From Didymodactylos carnosus (taxonomy: Eukaryota > Rotifera > Eurotatoria > Philodinida > Philodinidae): DNA of 64,000 nt. Shown here piece by piece: positions 29,101 through 38,383 of the stretch. The first letter of the stretch is position 1; each line of letters starts with the position of its first letter. The notes below the pieces were generated by a model. It saw only the letters and a program-made list of their open reading frames with translations. It was not told the DNA's origin and searched no databases. A program made the position numbers and the translations under genes. The stretch spans positions 1 through 64,000 of the forward strand of contig CAJNOQ010000139.1 of NCBI GenBank assembly GCA_905250885.1. The letters run 5' to 3'.

Positions 29101-30688
29101 AATTATCTCTTTTTTCAACACAGTTTTGCTATTATAAAGTACTTCTGGGACGTAATTTAAGCGAAGATAAACTAAAGGTCAACTATTCTTCGGATAGTTT
29201 CGAAAGCAGACGCTAAAAAACGATTAGATGGGAAAAGAATATCCACTATCTGTGTCATCTTGCTGTATCGAATTCTCTTTCGCTTATGGTAATATTCTCA
29301 AAAGACCGTCAAATAGTTCCATTTAAAATGTATTTATTTCATCTAGTACAAAACTCTAGCCACATCACATAAGACAAATGCTATCAGAGCAAAAACGTGT
29401 AAGAATAGAAAACGTCTGGTTCATTTTTAATGCGTTTTTCCTCTTACAAGAACTTTTGAGGTCCCGATCAGAATAATAACCTGTCTGAAGTAAACTTGAG
29501 TTGTAGACGAGTAATTGAATATTATTTATTATGAAACAATACAAATACACTATCTTAGTTAGACCTAAATAGCTGATATTTCTATCTTATCCTATTTATT
29601 CTTCTTTCTATTTTTAGGGTGAACTTGATTCCGATTTTATATACGATGTCGATGATACCCGATCTGTTATCAGTGAACCGGCTCCACATTATAATAGATA
29701 CCGAAAGACAGTCCATTCATTAGAACGTCATAGGTTAGATCAACAACAGAGACATCAACAACACTATTATCCTCAAGAAAGCGAATATTATCTTCAACCA
29801 TTGTTGCGTGTCAGAAGTTTGAAAGCGATTGATCGAGCATTAAGTGCTCCATCATCCCCAATTTTACAACCGAGATATCGTTCTTATGAACGAAGCAATG
29901 TAAAATACACAAAAGACATAAATACCAAACGTTCCGGGAATGTCGATAATTATCAATCAAATATATCTAAATCTCAAAGTCTACCATCTTCACCGTATGG
30001 ATTTCCATTACAACCGTATTCTCCTCCATTTATACAAGTTAGACAACAACCGCTAATGTACAGAGAAAGAGTTATTGATAGAGAAATTGCCGAGCGTAGT
30101 CATTCACAGGGAGAATCATCACGACAAGCACATGAAGCAACATCTACACGTCAGGCACAACAACAGCAGCAACAACAAGCAGGCGCTACTTCATATAATA
30201 CAGTACGTTCAAGCAATGCTGATGAAAATTTCTCCAGTCGTTCAATACCCGTGAAACGTGAAACTGCTACAAATGGAGGTGATTTTGGTGTTGGACGAGA
30301 ATCATATAATATCTATCAAAATCAACGATATTCAGGCCAGGGCGGTGCGACAACGAATGGACATGATGTTTATTCTTATAGAGATTATCATAATGGTCAA
30401 CAAATACCAATAAATACATATTACAATGATCGTACAATAGATCAAAGAGGATATCCAGATCAATACAGTCAACAGCAATATCAAGGAGGCGAGGGCAGCA
30501 GCGGTAGTTATCGTCAACATTACAGTAGTGGAGGAGCACAGCAACAGTATTATCCTCAACAACATCATCAAGATTATCCATCAGCAAATTATAGACCAAC
30601 AAACGATTCTTATTATGACCAACAAGCACCGCATCATCGTTCAAATCATCCTTCACATCACCATTATTCATCAAAAATAGTCAATTAA
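855..30688 (+). CDS. Dmd: Dystrophin, actin-binding and rod part, ending in a novel tail (5' partial)
   Basis: Spectrin-family membrane cytoskeleton linker. Exons: 855-947, 1011-1088, 1151-1243, 1316-1407, 1703-1899, 2002-2126, 2624-2797, 2861-3553, 3672-3854, 3916-4239, 4302-4389, 5161-5399, 11227-11380, 16640-16803, 16874-17086, 17984-18091, 18161-18343, 18428-18571, 18634-18844, 18907-19010, 19081-19233, 19311-19472, 19537-19665, 19735-19908, 19988-20143, 20221-20388, 20463-20642, 25994-26125, 26187-26354, 26456-26509, 27840-28193, 28631-28768, 28960-29082, 29618-30688. All junctions are GT-AG and keep one frame, giving about 2273 residues from within CH1. The CH domains and first rod repeats align along their length with vertebrate dystrophin (blocks such as [18 protein letters not shown] and [11 protein letters not shown]). 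The rod region has room for about 13 repeats. Exon 26456-26509 (54 nt, phase 0 at both ends) could be a cassette. The reading ends before any WW, EF-hand or ZZ domain. Identity is firm. Whether this is the full transcript is not known. Confidence 0.9.
2430..2585. repeat. GC-rich repeat relic in a dystrophin intron
   Basis: Within intron 2127-2623 an island rich in GGCC and CGGG stands out from its AT-rich surroundings. It has opposed ends (GGGCCGGGCG near 2438 and CGGGCCGTGCCCG near 2558). It resembles in composition the elements at 17398-17775 and 49748-50154. Boundaries are approximate, and no target duplication was found. Confidence 0.4.
5400..11226 (+). other. Long dystrophin intron (5.8 kb)
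   Basis: Phase-0 intron between the exon ending in ...NEIIK and the exon starting VKLKGIQSH. It is AT-rich with many homopolymer runs and a short (CA)n tract near 9702-9726. No gene is supported on either strand. The short open frames here are low-complexity Phe/Ile/Lys runs. By analogy with the other two long introns it might hide an alternative first exon, but I found no convincing one. Confidence 0.6.
11381..13409 (+). other. First part of a long dystrophin intron
   Basis: Intronic sequence upstream of the duplicated segment and the candidate alternative first exon. It contains poly-T runs and a tRNA-like relic on the minus strand near 12140-12207. No open frame with coding character was recognised. 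Confidence 0.5.
12140..12207 (-). other. Degenerate tRNA-like relic (possibly a SINE head)
   Basis: Read on the minus strand, the segment begins with an A-box-like AACTCAATGGTTAAAGAG. It then has a possible CTCG/CGAG stem and a closing stem-loop (GACTAG...CTAGTC) where a T arm would stand. It lacks a proper GGTTCGAATCC B box, so it is not a working tRNA gene. It may be a tRNA-derived SINE fragment or chance. Confidence 0.25.
13410..13864. repeat. Exact 227-bp tandem duplication around one N (likely assembly join)
   Basis: Bases 13410-13636 and 13638-13864 appear identical, and they are separated by the only ambiguous base in the window, N at 13637. An exact duplicate on both sides of a single N is typical of a gap closed without merging overlapping contig ends. 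The true genome probably has one copy. The segment is in the same intron, just upstream of the candidate alternative first exon. Confidence 0.85.
13962..14607 (+). CDS. Candidate alternative first exon of dystrophin (215-residue unique N-terminus)
   Basis: An open frame starts at ATG 13962 ([13 protein letters not shown]) and runs to a donor CAG|GTATAT at 14607/14608. It ends one base into a codon. The next rod exon (16640) begins with the two bases needed to complete that codon, the same phase as the normal upstream exon ending at 11380. Splicing therefore gives ...[13 protein letters not shown] in frame, and a protein of about 1644 residues to the stop at 30688. As an internal exon after 11380 it would not fit: an in-frame TAA sits just upstream and the acceptor phase is wrong. 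The peptide is Ser/Thr/Asn/Gln-rich, apparently disordered, with no domain I recognise. Vertebrate and fly dystrophins use internal promoters with unique first exons, so the role is plausible but unproven. Confidence 0.6.
14608..16639 (+). other. Remainder of the long intron after the alternative first exon
   Basis: AT-rich intron with a (GTGTG)n minisatellite near 14797-14828 and a foldback element at 15978-16290. No further coding sequence is supported. It ends in the acceptor CTATTTTAG at 16639. Confidence 0.5.
15978..16290. repeat. Short inverted-repeat element in a dystrophin intron
   Basis: AGACTGAAAAGAGCACAATT at 15978 has an inverted partner near 16271-16290 (AACTGTGCTCTTCTCAGTC). 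The ends are about 20 bp, with two or three mismatches. The interior is AT-rich and non-coding. Size and structure suit a MITE, but no target duplication was identified. Confidence 0.45.
16640..20642 (+). other. Central spectrin-repeat block, 14 small exons
   Basis: Fourteen exons of 104-213 nt encode tandem triple-helix repeats, with the characteristic Trp in helices A and C (for example [61 protein letters not shown]). The introns inside the block are mostly 60-85 bp, except the 0.9-kb one at 17087-17983. Most exon ends are phase 0. This part of dystrophin is a flexible spacer and lateral actin/membrane contact region in known family members. Confidence 0.85.
17398..17775. repeat. GC-rich MITE-like repeat in a dystrophin intron
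   Basis: Within the 0.9-kb intron 17087-17983 the left end contains GCCCGGCCCGAG and the right end CTCGGGCCTGGCGGACC, which are partly inverted copies. The edges read roughly ATTCTCTGCTATTTTTGCCC and, in reverse complement, ATTAGAGCTCCTATTGGTCC. The interior has GGGACGGCCCGAG and CTCGGCCCAG blocks. The ends are diverged and no clean target duplication is visible. Confidence 0.45.
20643..24391 (+). other. Long dystrophin intron, first part
   Basis: AT-rich non-coding DNA with (CA)n near 21092-21111, a poly-A run near 21158-21180 and (TA)n near 22371-22391. No gene is supported on either strand. The small open frames are low in complexity. Confidence 0.55.
24392..24574 (+). CDS. Candidate second alternative first exon of dystrophin (61 residues)
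   Basis: An open frame from ATG 24392 (or the in-frame ATG at 24419) ends at AAAAAAG|GTGAGC, a strong donor, exactly at a codon boundary. The next rod exon (25994) and the normal upstream exon (ending 20642) are also phase 0. Splicing to 25994 would give a unique N-terminus ending ...YPIGLKK followed by GQVRKLEDD, and a short form of about 740 residues. The first residues are hydrophobic ([12 protein letters not shown]); the rest is Tyr/Ser/Pro-rich. The composition differs from intron background, but there is no homology that I recognise. This resembles the short unique leaders of Dp140/Dp116-type isoforms. Alternative explanations are a cassette exon or chance. Confidence 0.5.
24575..25993 (+). 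other. Intron between the candidate leader exon and the rod
   Basis: AT-rich sequence with no open frame of coding character. It ends in the acceptor TTCTCTTCAG at 25993. Confidence 0.5.
27840..30688 (+). other. Charged and Gln/Tyr-rich tail with stop, in place of the cysteine-rich domain
   Basis: Exons 27840-28193, 28631-28768, 28960-29082 and 29618-30688 encode no spectrin repeat that I recognise. The first three are Glu/Arg/Lys-rich and probably helical ([15 protein letters not shown]). The last is 356 codons rich in Gln, Tyr, Ser and Arg, with a Gln run near 30159-30177. It ends in TAA at 30686-30688, and AATAAA follows at 30738-30743. The long uninterrupted frame and nearby poly(A) signal indicate a genuine terminal exon. 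Weak possible internal donors exist (for example GAG|GTGATT near 30274), so splicing onward cannot be ruled out. Confidence 0.7.
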
Positions 30689-30737
30689 ACTCAATTATCA
30701 TCTTGTAAAATACACTACCACCTCTTTTCTTGATCGC

Positions 30738-30743
30738 AATAAA
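30738..30743 (+). terminator. Poly(A) signal after the tail exon
   Basis: A canonical AATAAA lies 50 bases after the stop codon at 30688. It supports transcript ends in this region, hence a form of dystrophin without WW, EF-hand or ZZ domains. Confidence 0.45.
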
Positions 30744-31689
30744 CCGAAAACTCTTTCTCTTGGAAAAAACAAAAAGTTCAATATGAGGAGAATTAGAAAA
30801 TCACACGATTCCTTATATAAAACAGTTTTCCTTTTCGTTTTAGATATGCATGTGAATTTCATTTTTATTTCTTGTTTTATTCGTTTTTATTTATCTCATT
30901 CAGGTTTTAAACAATCAGCTCATTAGAGCAATGAAATGATAAAACTATAATGCTTGTGGTTTTGAATAGCCGAGAGTTTATTATATTCTTTTTTCATATA
31001 TCAGAATACATCATGAATACGGTTATCGAGGATCTGATTATTTGTTTGCAAAGTTTATTTTTTCGGAGATCAGTAACAAAGCATTAGTTAACCTGATTAC
31101 TTCTTTAAACCGTCATAGTGTTTGTTTTGTTTCTTCTGAAATGGTTTTTTTTTGGTCGTAAGTGTGCGCGTGTTGATAGAGTTAAAATTTAGAACATAGT
31201 GTTTTCTTTTACTTCGTTAAAACTTTATATTTGTTTATTTTGCTTTGATGAACTTATTCATCCTTTGTTCTAAACTACTCTCTTTTGTTTCTGCCTTTTC
31301 TCTTTGCTCATTATGAAATTTGTTTTTTCGATAAAGTTTTGAACAAGTGTTTTTCATTCGACATTTTTTTTATTTGTACAGTCAATTGGCTTAGGAAAAA
31401 TGATAAACGTATCAAACTGCATTGATATCGTTGAGAGAAATATGTTCTCCGTCAAAGCTATAGACTACACACGCACACACATATTTAATATCGCCAAAAT
31501 GTTGGCAACTGTTGTTCAAAACAGTTTTTCTTTTTTTTTCCTACATAAACCAAGAAGCAACTCATTTTTTTGTTTCATTTTGTACAAGTTAACGAATATT
31601 TTTTAGTACAATCTTCACAATAAAGATATAATTATTATTAACAGAAAAAACTGATACTGTAAAAAAAACAACTAACTATTATTCTACAG

Positions 31690-31750
31690 TGTTCAGTCAA
31701 ATAGGATCGAACACAAAACGTCTTGCGCTCTACCAAACGTCCTGTATGCG
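31690..31750 (-). other. Truncated tRNA-like relic
   Basis: On the minus strand the sequence GTTTGGTAGAGCGCAAGACG looks like a D arm running into an anticodon stem. Shortly after it comes GTGTTCGATCC, a good B-box/T-arm match. The interval between them is too short for a complete tRNA, so this is a broken tRNA or the head of a tRNA-derived SINE. Confidence 0.35.
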
Positions 31751-34126
31751 AAATTAAATGAAAAATCTAAATCGCATAACAATAGTAGAAATAGCAATTT
31801 TTGGAAATATCAACCTTTGTTTATGTGATATTTTTATTCCTTCTAATGGTTTGGGTTAATCTGAAGATGAATTATCACAGCAAAACTTTATTGAAAAGCG
31901 AGAGATGATCTAATCGAATAAGTAGTCTATTGAATACACAAAACTCAGCAAATCGCGCACATAGTTTCACATATTTTTTTTTTCGTACAAATGAATTGTA
32001 ACAATGTGCTTGGTTTCCTATATTCGTATCGAATAGCATGTGGCCAGACTGAAGGTCCTAACTCTTCTGGTTATTCAGATTTTTTTCTGACTTTTAACGT
32101 TTTCTAATTTACACTGCAGAAAGTGGCTTTTGGAAACAAAGACTGAACATCAAGGTTTAAGTTTAATTTCTTCTGTAATCCGTACAGGAAAAACAAGGAA
32201 AAAGCGGCAAAAATAAGATTGATTTAAAAAAAATTAAGCTGTAATCGCAGAAGTGCAGAATTCGCCCGTAAGAAGGAAAAGCTTTTCCCCAACGGAAATA
32301 TTTCTAAAAATTTCCCACTAGTGTCAGAATATTTTCTTCTGTAGTTATTTTCCAACAAAAATTTTATTTTACTAAAGCTTTTCTGAAACATTCCCCCAAA
32401 TCAAAGACTTTTAAAACGATTACAGTAATCGTTTCCCCTATGTTATGGGCAAAAAAGAACGTCTTTTAATTTTTGGCACTTCGCTTTTCTGACTTTCAAG
32501 GTTTTTCTTTTGATTTATTAACGCTCTGAGTTGACAACTTTGAACAAAGTACAACTCTGTCGTAGAAATCTACGGTGAAATCTTGTTCTGACGTAGTGTT
32601 GACAGTGGGTTTCCACACATAATCATATTTAGAATTGTGTGAAATATGCGTAGATGATGAAATATGTACATGAATGAAGGTTATTTTTATATCATAATTA
32701 GATTGATACTACTGAAATTGACAATTCCATTGTATCTGTCTCTACGTAATCTTGACCCAATCCGTTGTGTCGTGCTACGTGATCATAAATATAAACCATT
32801 AAATAACAGAAAATGTACGTGTGAACACGAAGAGAAAAATAACATGGTTGCTTTTTTGTTGTCAGAAGGTCATAACTGTATACTTACAAGAAAAAATGAA
32901 GAAGTACACCACTACTACACAGTAATGGTGATTGAAATACACAGGACAGGTCAATGATCTTCCTATTCTTGGACTACTATGTGTCTGTCATTTGTACTTC
33001 TACAATTTATTTTTTGTCGTCATTATTTATTTTCTATGGTTTGCTTGCTGTATCTAACTAGATACTTTTGAAATAATGGGTCCACATTAATATCTTTACT
33101 TCCGCTATATTTAGATTTGGGTCAAATTTTCTGTTCCCGTATAAGAATTGCCCTAGTTACTTTTGTTCACATTCAATAAAAATACAATTTCTCGGTAGAG
33201 AATTCTATTCAGTAACGTTGAGAATGCAGATTATAATACGCTCTGCGTGTAGGTGAGACAAAGGATCCGTTTGGCTATTAATTATAACTTTATATTAACT
33301 TAATTAATTATTGCTAATCCGGTGAATCGATAAATTACTCTGCTGATTTGTTACCTAAAAGATACTATCTGATATATATTTTTCTTCAAAAAACGTTATT
33401 ACTCTACCAGTTTTATATGGTAACTTATTTTCTATTTATTATTTTACCAATTAAGGTGTGTCATGAATCCTGTTTGCTAAAATCCATCTTGAGAAGGCTC
33501 AATTATTACAGATGCATCAAAATAAACTTTTATTTAATGGTACTACATCCATTAGCGTTTACATCCATGTTATGCTGTATTTAATCTGAAGTGAAATAAA
33601 AACAGCGAGTCTCTTATTTTTACGTCATCTTTATACGCATAACCAAGTTAAGACTGGAGACAAACAAACACATATTCAGAATCTATATCGAGTTCTCTAT
33701 CGATTGCTAAAAAAATTTCTAATTTTGTATTTTCTAAGCTGTGGAAAAATAACAATACATTTTTCTAGTGAGTTTTCCGAAGAGGCGTATTCAGTAAAGT
33801 GCGTGCGCGAGGAAGAGCGACGCTCCAATTTGGATAAAACTTTCACCAAATGTTCTTCTATATACTACCTGTTAAGGCAATCAGCACAATTCAGCACAAA
33901 TACTCTTGTGCCGAGTTGTGGGTTTTCCCCGCTAAAATGTTCCAAAATTTGATAAAAATAGCATATTCGGAATCAGCGCAAAAACCTACATCGACTGATG
34001 TACAATAAGAGAGGTTTTTGATCCAAAAATGACAGATTTTACAAAATCCTGCGGCTGAAGACATTGTTCACGAAGTTTTCTACTGCATATTCGAACATCA
34101 GTTGTAACATCAGGCTGAAGCCTATA

Positions 34127-34309
34127 AAATATTTCAAATAGGTTTTCGAGTGTGCTCATTCCAGTGGCACTGCTTTCAAAGACCCAAAACAATTTTTAAG
34201 AGGTTTTCCAGAGGCCGAATCTTTAGAAAATCATTTAAAAGCCGTTTTTGGACTTTGAAAGCAGTACCACTGGAATGAGCACACTCGAAAATCTATTTGA
34301 AAATTTTTT
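34127..34309. repeat. Near-perfect foldback, arms about 56 bp
   Basis: Bases 34127-34182 and 34253-34309 are inverted copies sharing GAGTGTGCTCATTCCAGTGG, with few mismatches, around a loop of about 70 bases. The transcript would form a strong hairpin. It could be a small MITE or foldback element. No protein or flanking duplication was recognised. Confidence 0.65.
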
Positions 34310-34374
34310 GTAGATTTGTACTCTGCTTTAAAAAGACATGCTCGTCTGCCTAGCCAAAAATGCACACTGTGCCA

Positions 34375-34556
34375 AGGAATTTCCAGTTTATAGAAAATCA
34401 AAAAGAATTCTACTTTCTTGAAAATTATTTATGGAAATTCAACGAGAATTTTCTAGCTTGTTGGAAATCCGATTTTCTATAAACTGGAAATTCCTCGGGG
34501 AATTCCCATAGGTACTCTTTGAAATTCGCCGAGCATTTTCCATAAATAATTTCCAA
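34375..34556. repeat. Nested inverted repeats next to the previous foldback
   Basis: AGGAATTTCCAGTTTATAGA and the next five bases (34375-34399) have a perfect 25-bp inverted copy at 34471-34495. A second, staggered inverted pair shares ATTATTTATGGAAA (about 34417-34450 against 34522-34556). The interleaved arrangement could come from one element inside another or from local inversion-duplication. Confidence 0.55.
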
Positions 34557-35479
34557 CCTTACAGTGTACTACTACTATATACTGTAATAATATGGTAAAA
34601 GTTAAAGCTGTGCTTTCGCGTTGCCTGTATTCACGAAGCAAAACTCCGAAAATGAGCGTTAACGCTGAATCAGAATATTCACAAATCGTAATAGCATACA
34701 TATATGGACTCCGAAATTTTTTGAATAACTTTTGAACAAAAACTGCTAAACGTTCGCGGTTTTCATTAATCGAGAAACATTGATCTATGATGGCATTAAG
34801 TTCTAATCATCGCCTGTAGATCGTGTACCTTGTAAATATAAGAAGATTATCATTTCCATGTGAAGACAGATTATTATTAGAGAAAATATTCATGTTTTGG
34901 ATAAACACGAAATTCTTCGTCTTAAGACAAGTATAGATGTAAAGTAATCGATGTGAATATTTCATACTTTATATTTGTCTCAGTCAACTTGAAAAGAAAC
35001 ATGAAGCACTCGGAAATGTTGCACATAATTCATTCAACGTCTCAATACCAACAAAAAACAACTGATTTTTCGCCGAGAGATAGTACAGCGAAGGAATTTG
35101 CTATCAGTTGCTTTCTTCTACTCCAGCAATTAGATTTTGAGTGAGTAATTTACATACGTCGCTGACTTCCGACAAGAAATAAAACAACTGGTTTGAGAGC
35201 AAAGATAACTTGTAACTGGAAAGAGTTTGTTTGTTGCAGAATATCTTAAATCGTTTCCTTTCACTTTGTCATACATTTCTGAGCAAAAAACTGTTTATCA
35301 ACGAAAAATCTTTGCATCTTTCTTATTTTATTATTATATTTGTAAATGTATTTTTCATATTTTGCGATGATAGTTTCTTTTTTATATCGTTGACCACATA
35401 GTAGATTTTTTTTGTTTCATCATCTCATTTAACTTTTTTCCAATTTAAATCTATCTGCGTTTTTATCGCTTTTGTACAA

Positions 35480-35998
35480 AAATATCAAGTTGAATTAAAA
35501 CAGATTAACGAACGCTTTCGACGAATAACAAGTGATTCTCAGAACTTAGAAAAGCGTGATAATGAATTAAATCAAAGATGAAACCAGGTTCAAGAAGAAG
35601 CGAAAGTGTTAAAGTAACTGATATTTCTTTCTTTAATTTATAATTCAACGGTAGTACTTATCTTGTTTGCTGGTTCAGGGTATTGATTATCGATCAGAAA
35701 AATGCGAATGATTTAATTGATAACGTCGATAGTTAAAACTCTCCGCAAAAAAGGGGAACAAATACGACTCAACAATAATCAGACAACGAGCGGTTATACT
35801 TAAATACCCAGTTTTATCAAAAATTACAAGGTAGATACAAGCACTTCTCCACAGGACAGTTTCTTTTAACATAAAATTATCAAATTTACCGAATTATCAG
35901 CGAACTCGAACAACACGGTCCTGCTGTGGAAAATAAAATAAATATAGGACAGCAAATATATCAGGATAAAGCTGTTAGTAGTAGAGCAGATAGCGCAG
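35480..35998 (+). pseudogene. Decayed dystrophin rod exons
   Basis: Near 35490-35612 the frame reads VELKQINERFRRITSDSQNLEKR... LNQR then TGA (35578-35580) then NQVQEEAKVLK. The stop stands where spectrin helix C normally has its Trp (TGG to TGA). Around 35679-35870 fragments such as FYQKLQGRYKHF occur with several in-frame stops. Bases 35901-35998 keep an open exon-like stretch (ELEQHGPAVENKINIGQQIY) flanked by ATTATCAG and GTAAAA. These are remnants of spectrin repeats that a full-length dystrophin would have here. Inclusion of the first piece in a transcript would truncate the protein. Confidence 0.6.
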
Positions 35999-37737
35999 GT
36001 AAAATAAAAATAAAAATTAGTTTCGATTTGTAAAAAATTAAATGAGACCTACATTATATATATATACCTTACATTAGTACATCATGAAGTTAGATTTCTG
36101 CAAAGATAAAAGTGAAAATTTTCGTTTTGGCATCAAAAGTATTATTATTGTTCTGCTTTCATCATACATAATTTTTCCTAAGTGCACTTCTTTGCCGTTA
36201 GATCAATAATCATTTTTCTCTGAACTTCAGGAGAACAGGATTTTTATATTGGTAAATCCTTGGACTTAAAAAAAAATGTTAGCTAGCAGGGTTAACCCTT
36301 TCTTTCCCGATAATATTTATAAATACTATGTTTTGATTATTATATCCTTTGGGCTGTAAGTACACGCAAAAATAAACTTTGCATAAACGTGAAGACTATT
36401 AATTATAGATTTCAAATTAATAATCAACAATTATCGATGATAAAAAAGTTTTTCAATATTCAAGCCAATATACAAAGAACACGTCAACAAAATCACATTT
36501 TTTCTCAAATTCTTGTATTAGATACAAGCTATCATTATCGTATGGTTCACAAAAATGACACACTTTTGTTTTTAGATTTGTTCGTAAATATGCATCGACT
36601 TCCACTCAAAACTTTAATTTAAAAGTTTTAAACCATCGTCAAAAGATGTAGAGTTTTACCAGAAACTTTATGGTGTAGTTGCAGTATAAAGTTGGCTTCA
36701 TAGCAGAACAGGGTAAGATTTATGATGACGCAGTAAGACTATTCAAGACATCTCACTTTTCCGTATTCTTCGATCAAAAGAAAGACTGTTTCTAAAACGA
36801 AGTCAACTGATTTGTAGAGGATTAAATTTAAGCCGAATGAGCTTTAGCGCAAATTATTCCCCGATGAATACCCAGGAAGATATCTAAAAACAAAGATTTG
36901 TTATTATTTCTGGATCTTTCGATAAATTAACGTTTTCTGAGTAAATTTCATTTCCAAACCTTCAGGTTTAGTAATGGGAAAGAAAGAGTAAATGCTAAAA
37001 AACCTTAAAAATATCGTCTGAAAGTATAATGCCATCATCGAAACTAATATTTCTAAAGGATAATAATCGTTTTTCAATTGGTAGATCCTAATCTAATCAG
37101 AAAAATGGATCTCGTTTGGTCAAATGAATGAATGAATGTAAATGACATGAATAACATGAGAATATAGATTCATTCAATGTCACTATAAACTTTCCTATCG
37201 CAAGTTATATTAGCTAATCATTCTCAATGCGCTACATTTAGACCGTAACGATCATTCAAATCTCTAACAACTACTTCTAGACGAGCTGAAATTATTGTTT
37301 CCGATACTTATGCTTTGATTAATCCGCAATTATTCGGAAGTCAGTAATTCTATGATATACGATCACTGACCGATGGCCGTCAAGTTCTGTCATTGAGTAG
37401 GGTGTTGAACACGTTTCTTTTTAAAGGGTTTTTGTATCAATCTTGGATTACAAAATCTCAAAATACCCCAACATTTCTTAATCGGAAATTGAGTGAGTGG
37501 TCATCGACTAAAGCCATCTTATATATAGCTACTATAACATTAGTGAACGTTGTCATTTCATCGACTTTCTAGTTTTTGCAGAACACTTGTTCTTTCTCTT
37601 TTTTTCTCTCTCTTTCTGTGATCCGATTCAAATCTTATATCCTATATCAACCAAATTTATTTTTTATCTTTCATGAACTCTCTGATGCATACTTTTAATG
37701 CCATAGTTTGCTGCAAAGCGTCGAAAATACATATGAG
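35999..37737. other. Non-coding DNA between rod remnants and the MITE
   Basis: AT-rich. No exon with reliable splice sites or dystrophin similarity could be identified. The 36389-36622 open frame has no supporting feature. Confidence 0.4.
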
Positions 37738-38131
37738 TAGGGATGTTCGGTTCTCGGGTCTGGAAGCGTTATGACGGTTCTCGACTTAGAACCGAAGCGA
37801 AAGAAAACGCGGTTCCGGTTCCTCATGCGGAACCGAACCGCGGTTCTCAGGTTAGAACCGAAAAATAATTTTTCAGGCAGTAACAATTCAATGAAATAGA
37901 ATTTATTTTATAGTAAACGAAAGGATTCTTTTAAATGATGACAGGCAAATATATCTTTTCATATCTTTGTCAGTAGCGTATTTTCATTTTGTTAAAAGAA
38001 AGACAAGTCAAAAAGTCTTGGTTCCGAAAAAAACCGTCGAACAAACTGCGGTTCCGATTCCCGATGAAGAACGGAAAATAAAATAACCGCGGTTCTGGTT
38101 CTTCATGAGAACTGAGAACCGAACATCCCTA
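37738..38131. mobile_element. hAT-like MITE with 8-bp target duplication
   Basis: A 394-bp element with terminal inverted repeats beginning TAGGGATGTTCGGTTCTC at both ends. It is flanked by CATATGAG (37730-37737) and CATATAAG (38132-38139), an 8-bp target duplication with one change. An 8-bp duplication and a TAGGG-type end fit the hAT superfamily. The interior repeats AACCGCGGTTC-like palindromes in both orientations. It has no coding capacity; the open frames in it come from the repeats. Confidence 0.8.
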
Positions 38132-38295
38132 CATATAAGTATATCTACTTTTCTTTTTTCGTACCAACACTTCAATGAGGAAGAAATTGTGCCACAATAT
38201 TGCATGGATCATATTTTAAAAAGCTCTTATTTCCTGTAAAATTCTAGTTTTTGATTTTATATGTAATATGTGTTTGATCTTTATTTACTTTTTAG

Positions 38296-38383
38296 ATGAA
38301 ACTTACGTTCTAAAAAACGTTCTGATTTAACTTTACGAAAAGTTCAACGTAATGTTGTGCAACTTAACCATCAGTGGAAACAT
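38296..38383 (+). pseudogene. Rod exon remnant just before the C-terminal half
   Basis: Acceptor TTTTTAG, then an exon-like stretch NLRSKKRSDLTLRKVQRNVV followed by QLNHQWKH and donor CAT|GTAAAT. It looks like helix C of a spectrin repeat and joins 38551 in phase 0. But the only frame open to the donor has TGA at 38297-38299, immediately after the acceptor. Unless another acceptor is used, inclusion would stop translation. Confidence 0.5.

Larger units (their letters stand above)
30744..35479. other. Non-coding stretch between the two dystrophin halves
   Basis: About 4.7 kb without supportable exons. It contains a tRNA-like relic near 31690-31750 and the inverted repeats at 34127-34309 and 34375-34495. 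Short frames at 32664-32957 and 33704-33952 have no domain or splice context and were not accepted as genes. Confidence 0.5.

Noticed and set aside
30267-30674. Open frames of 135 and 79 codons on the minus strand
   Set aside because: They overlap the Gln/Tyr-rich dystrophin tail exon and are its antisense shadow, with low-complexity Asp/Val/Leu runs.
32664-33952. Frames of 97, 78 and 82 codons between the dystrophin halves
   Set aside because: No recognisable similarity, poor codon character and no splice signals at useful places.
37695-38205. Arg/Phe-rich frames on the minus strand
   Set aside because: They are produced by the CCGCGGTTC repeats of the MITE and are not coding.
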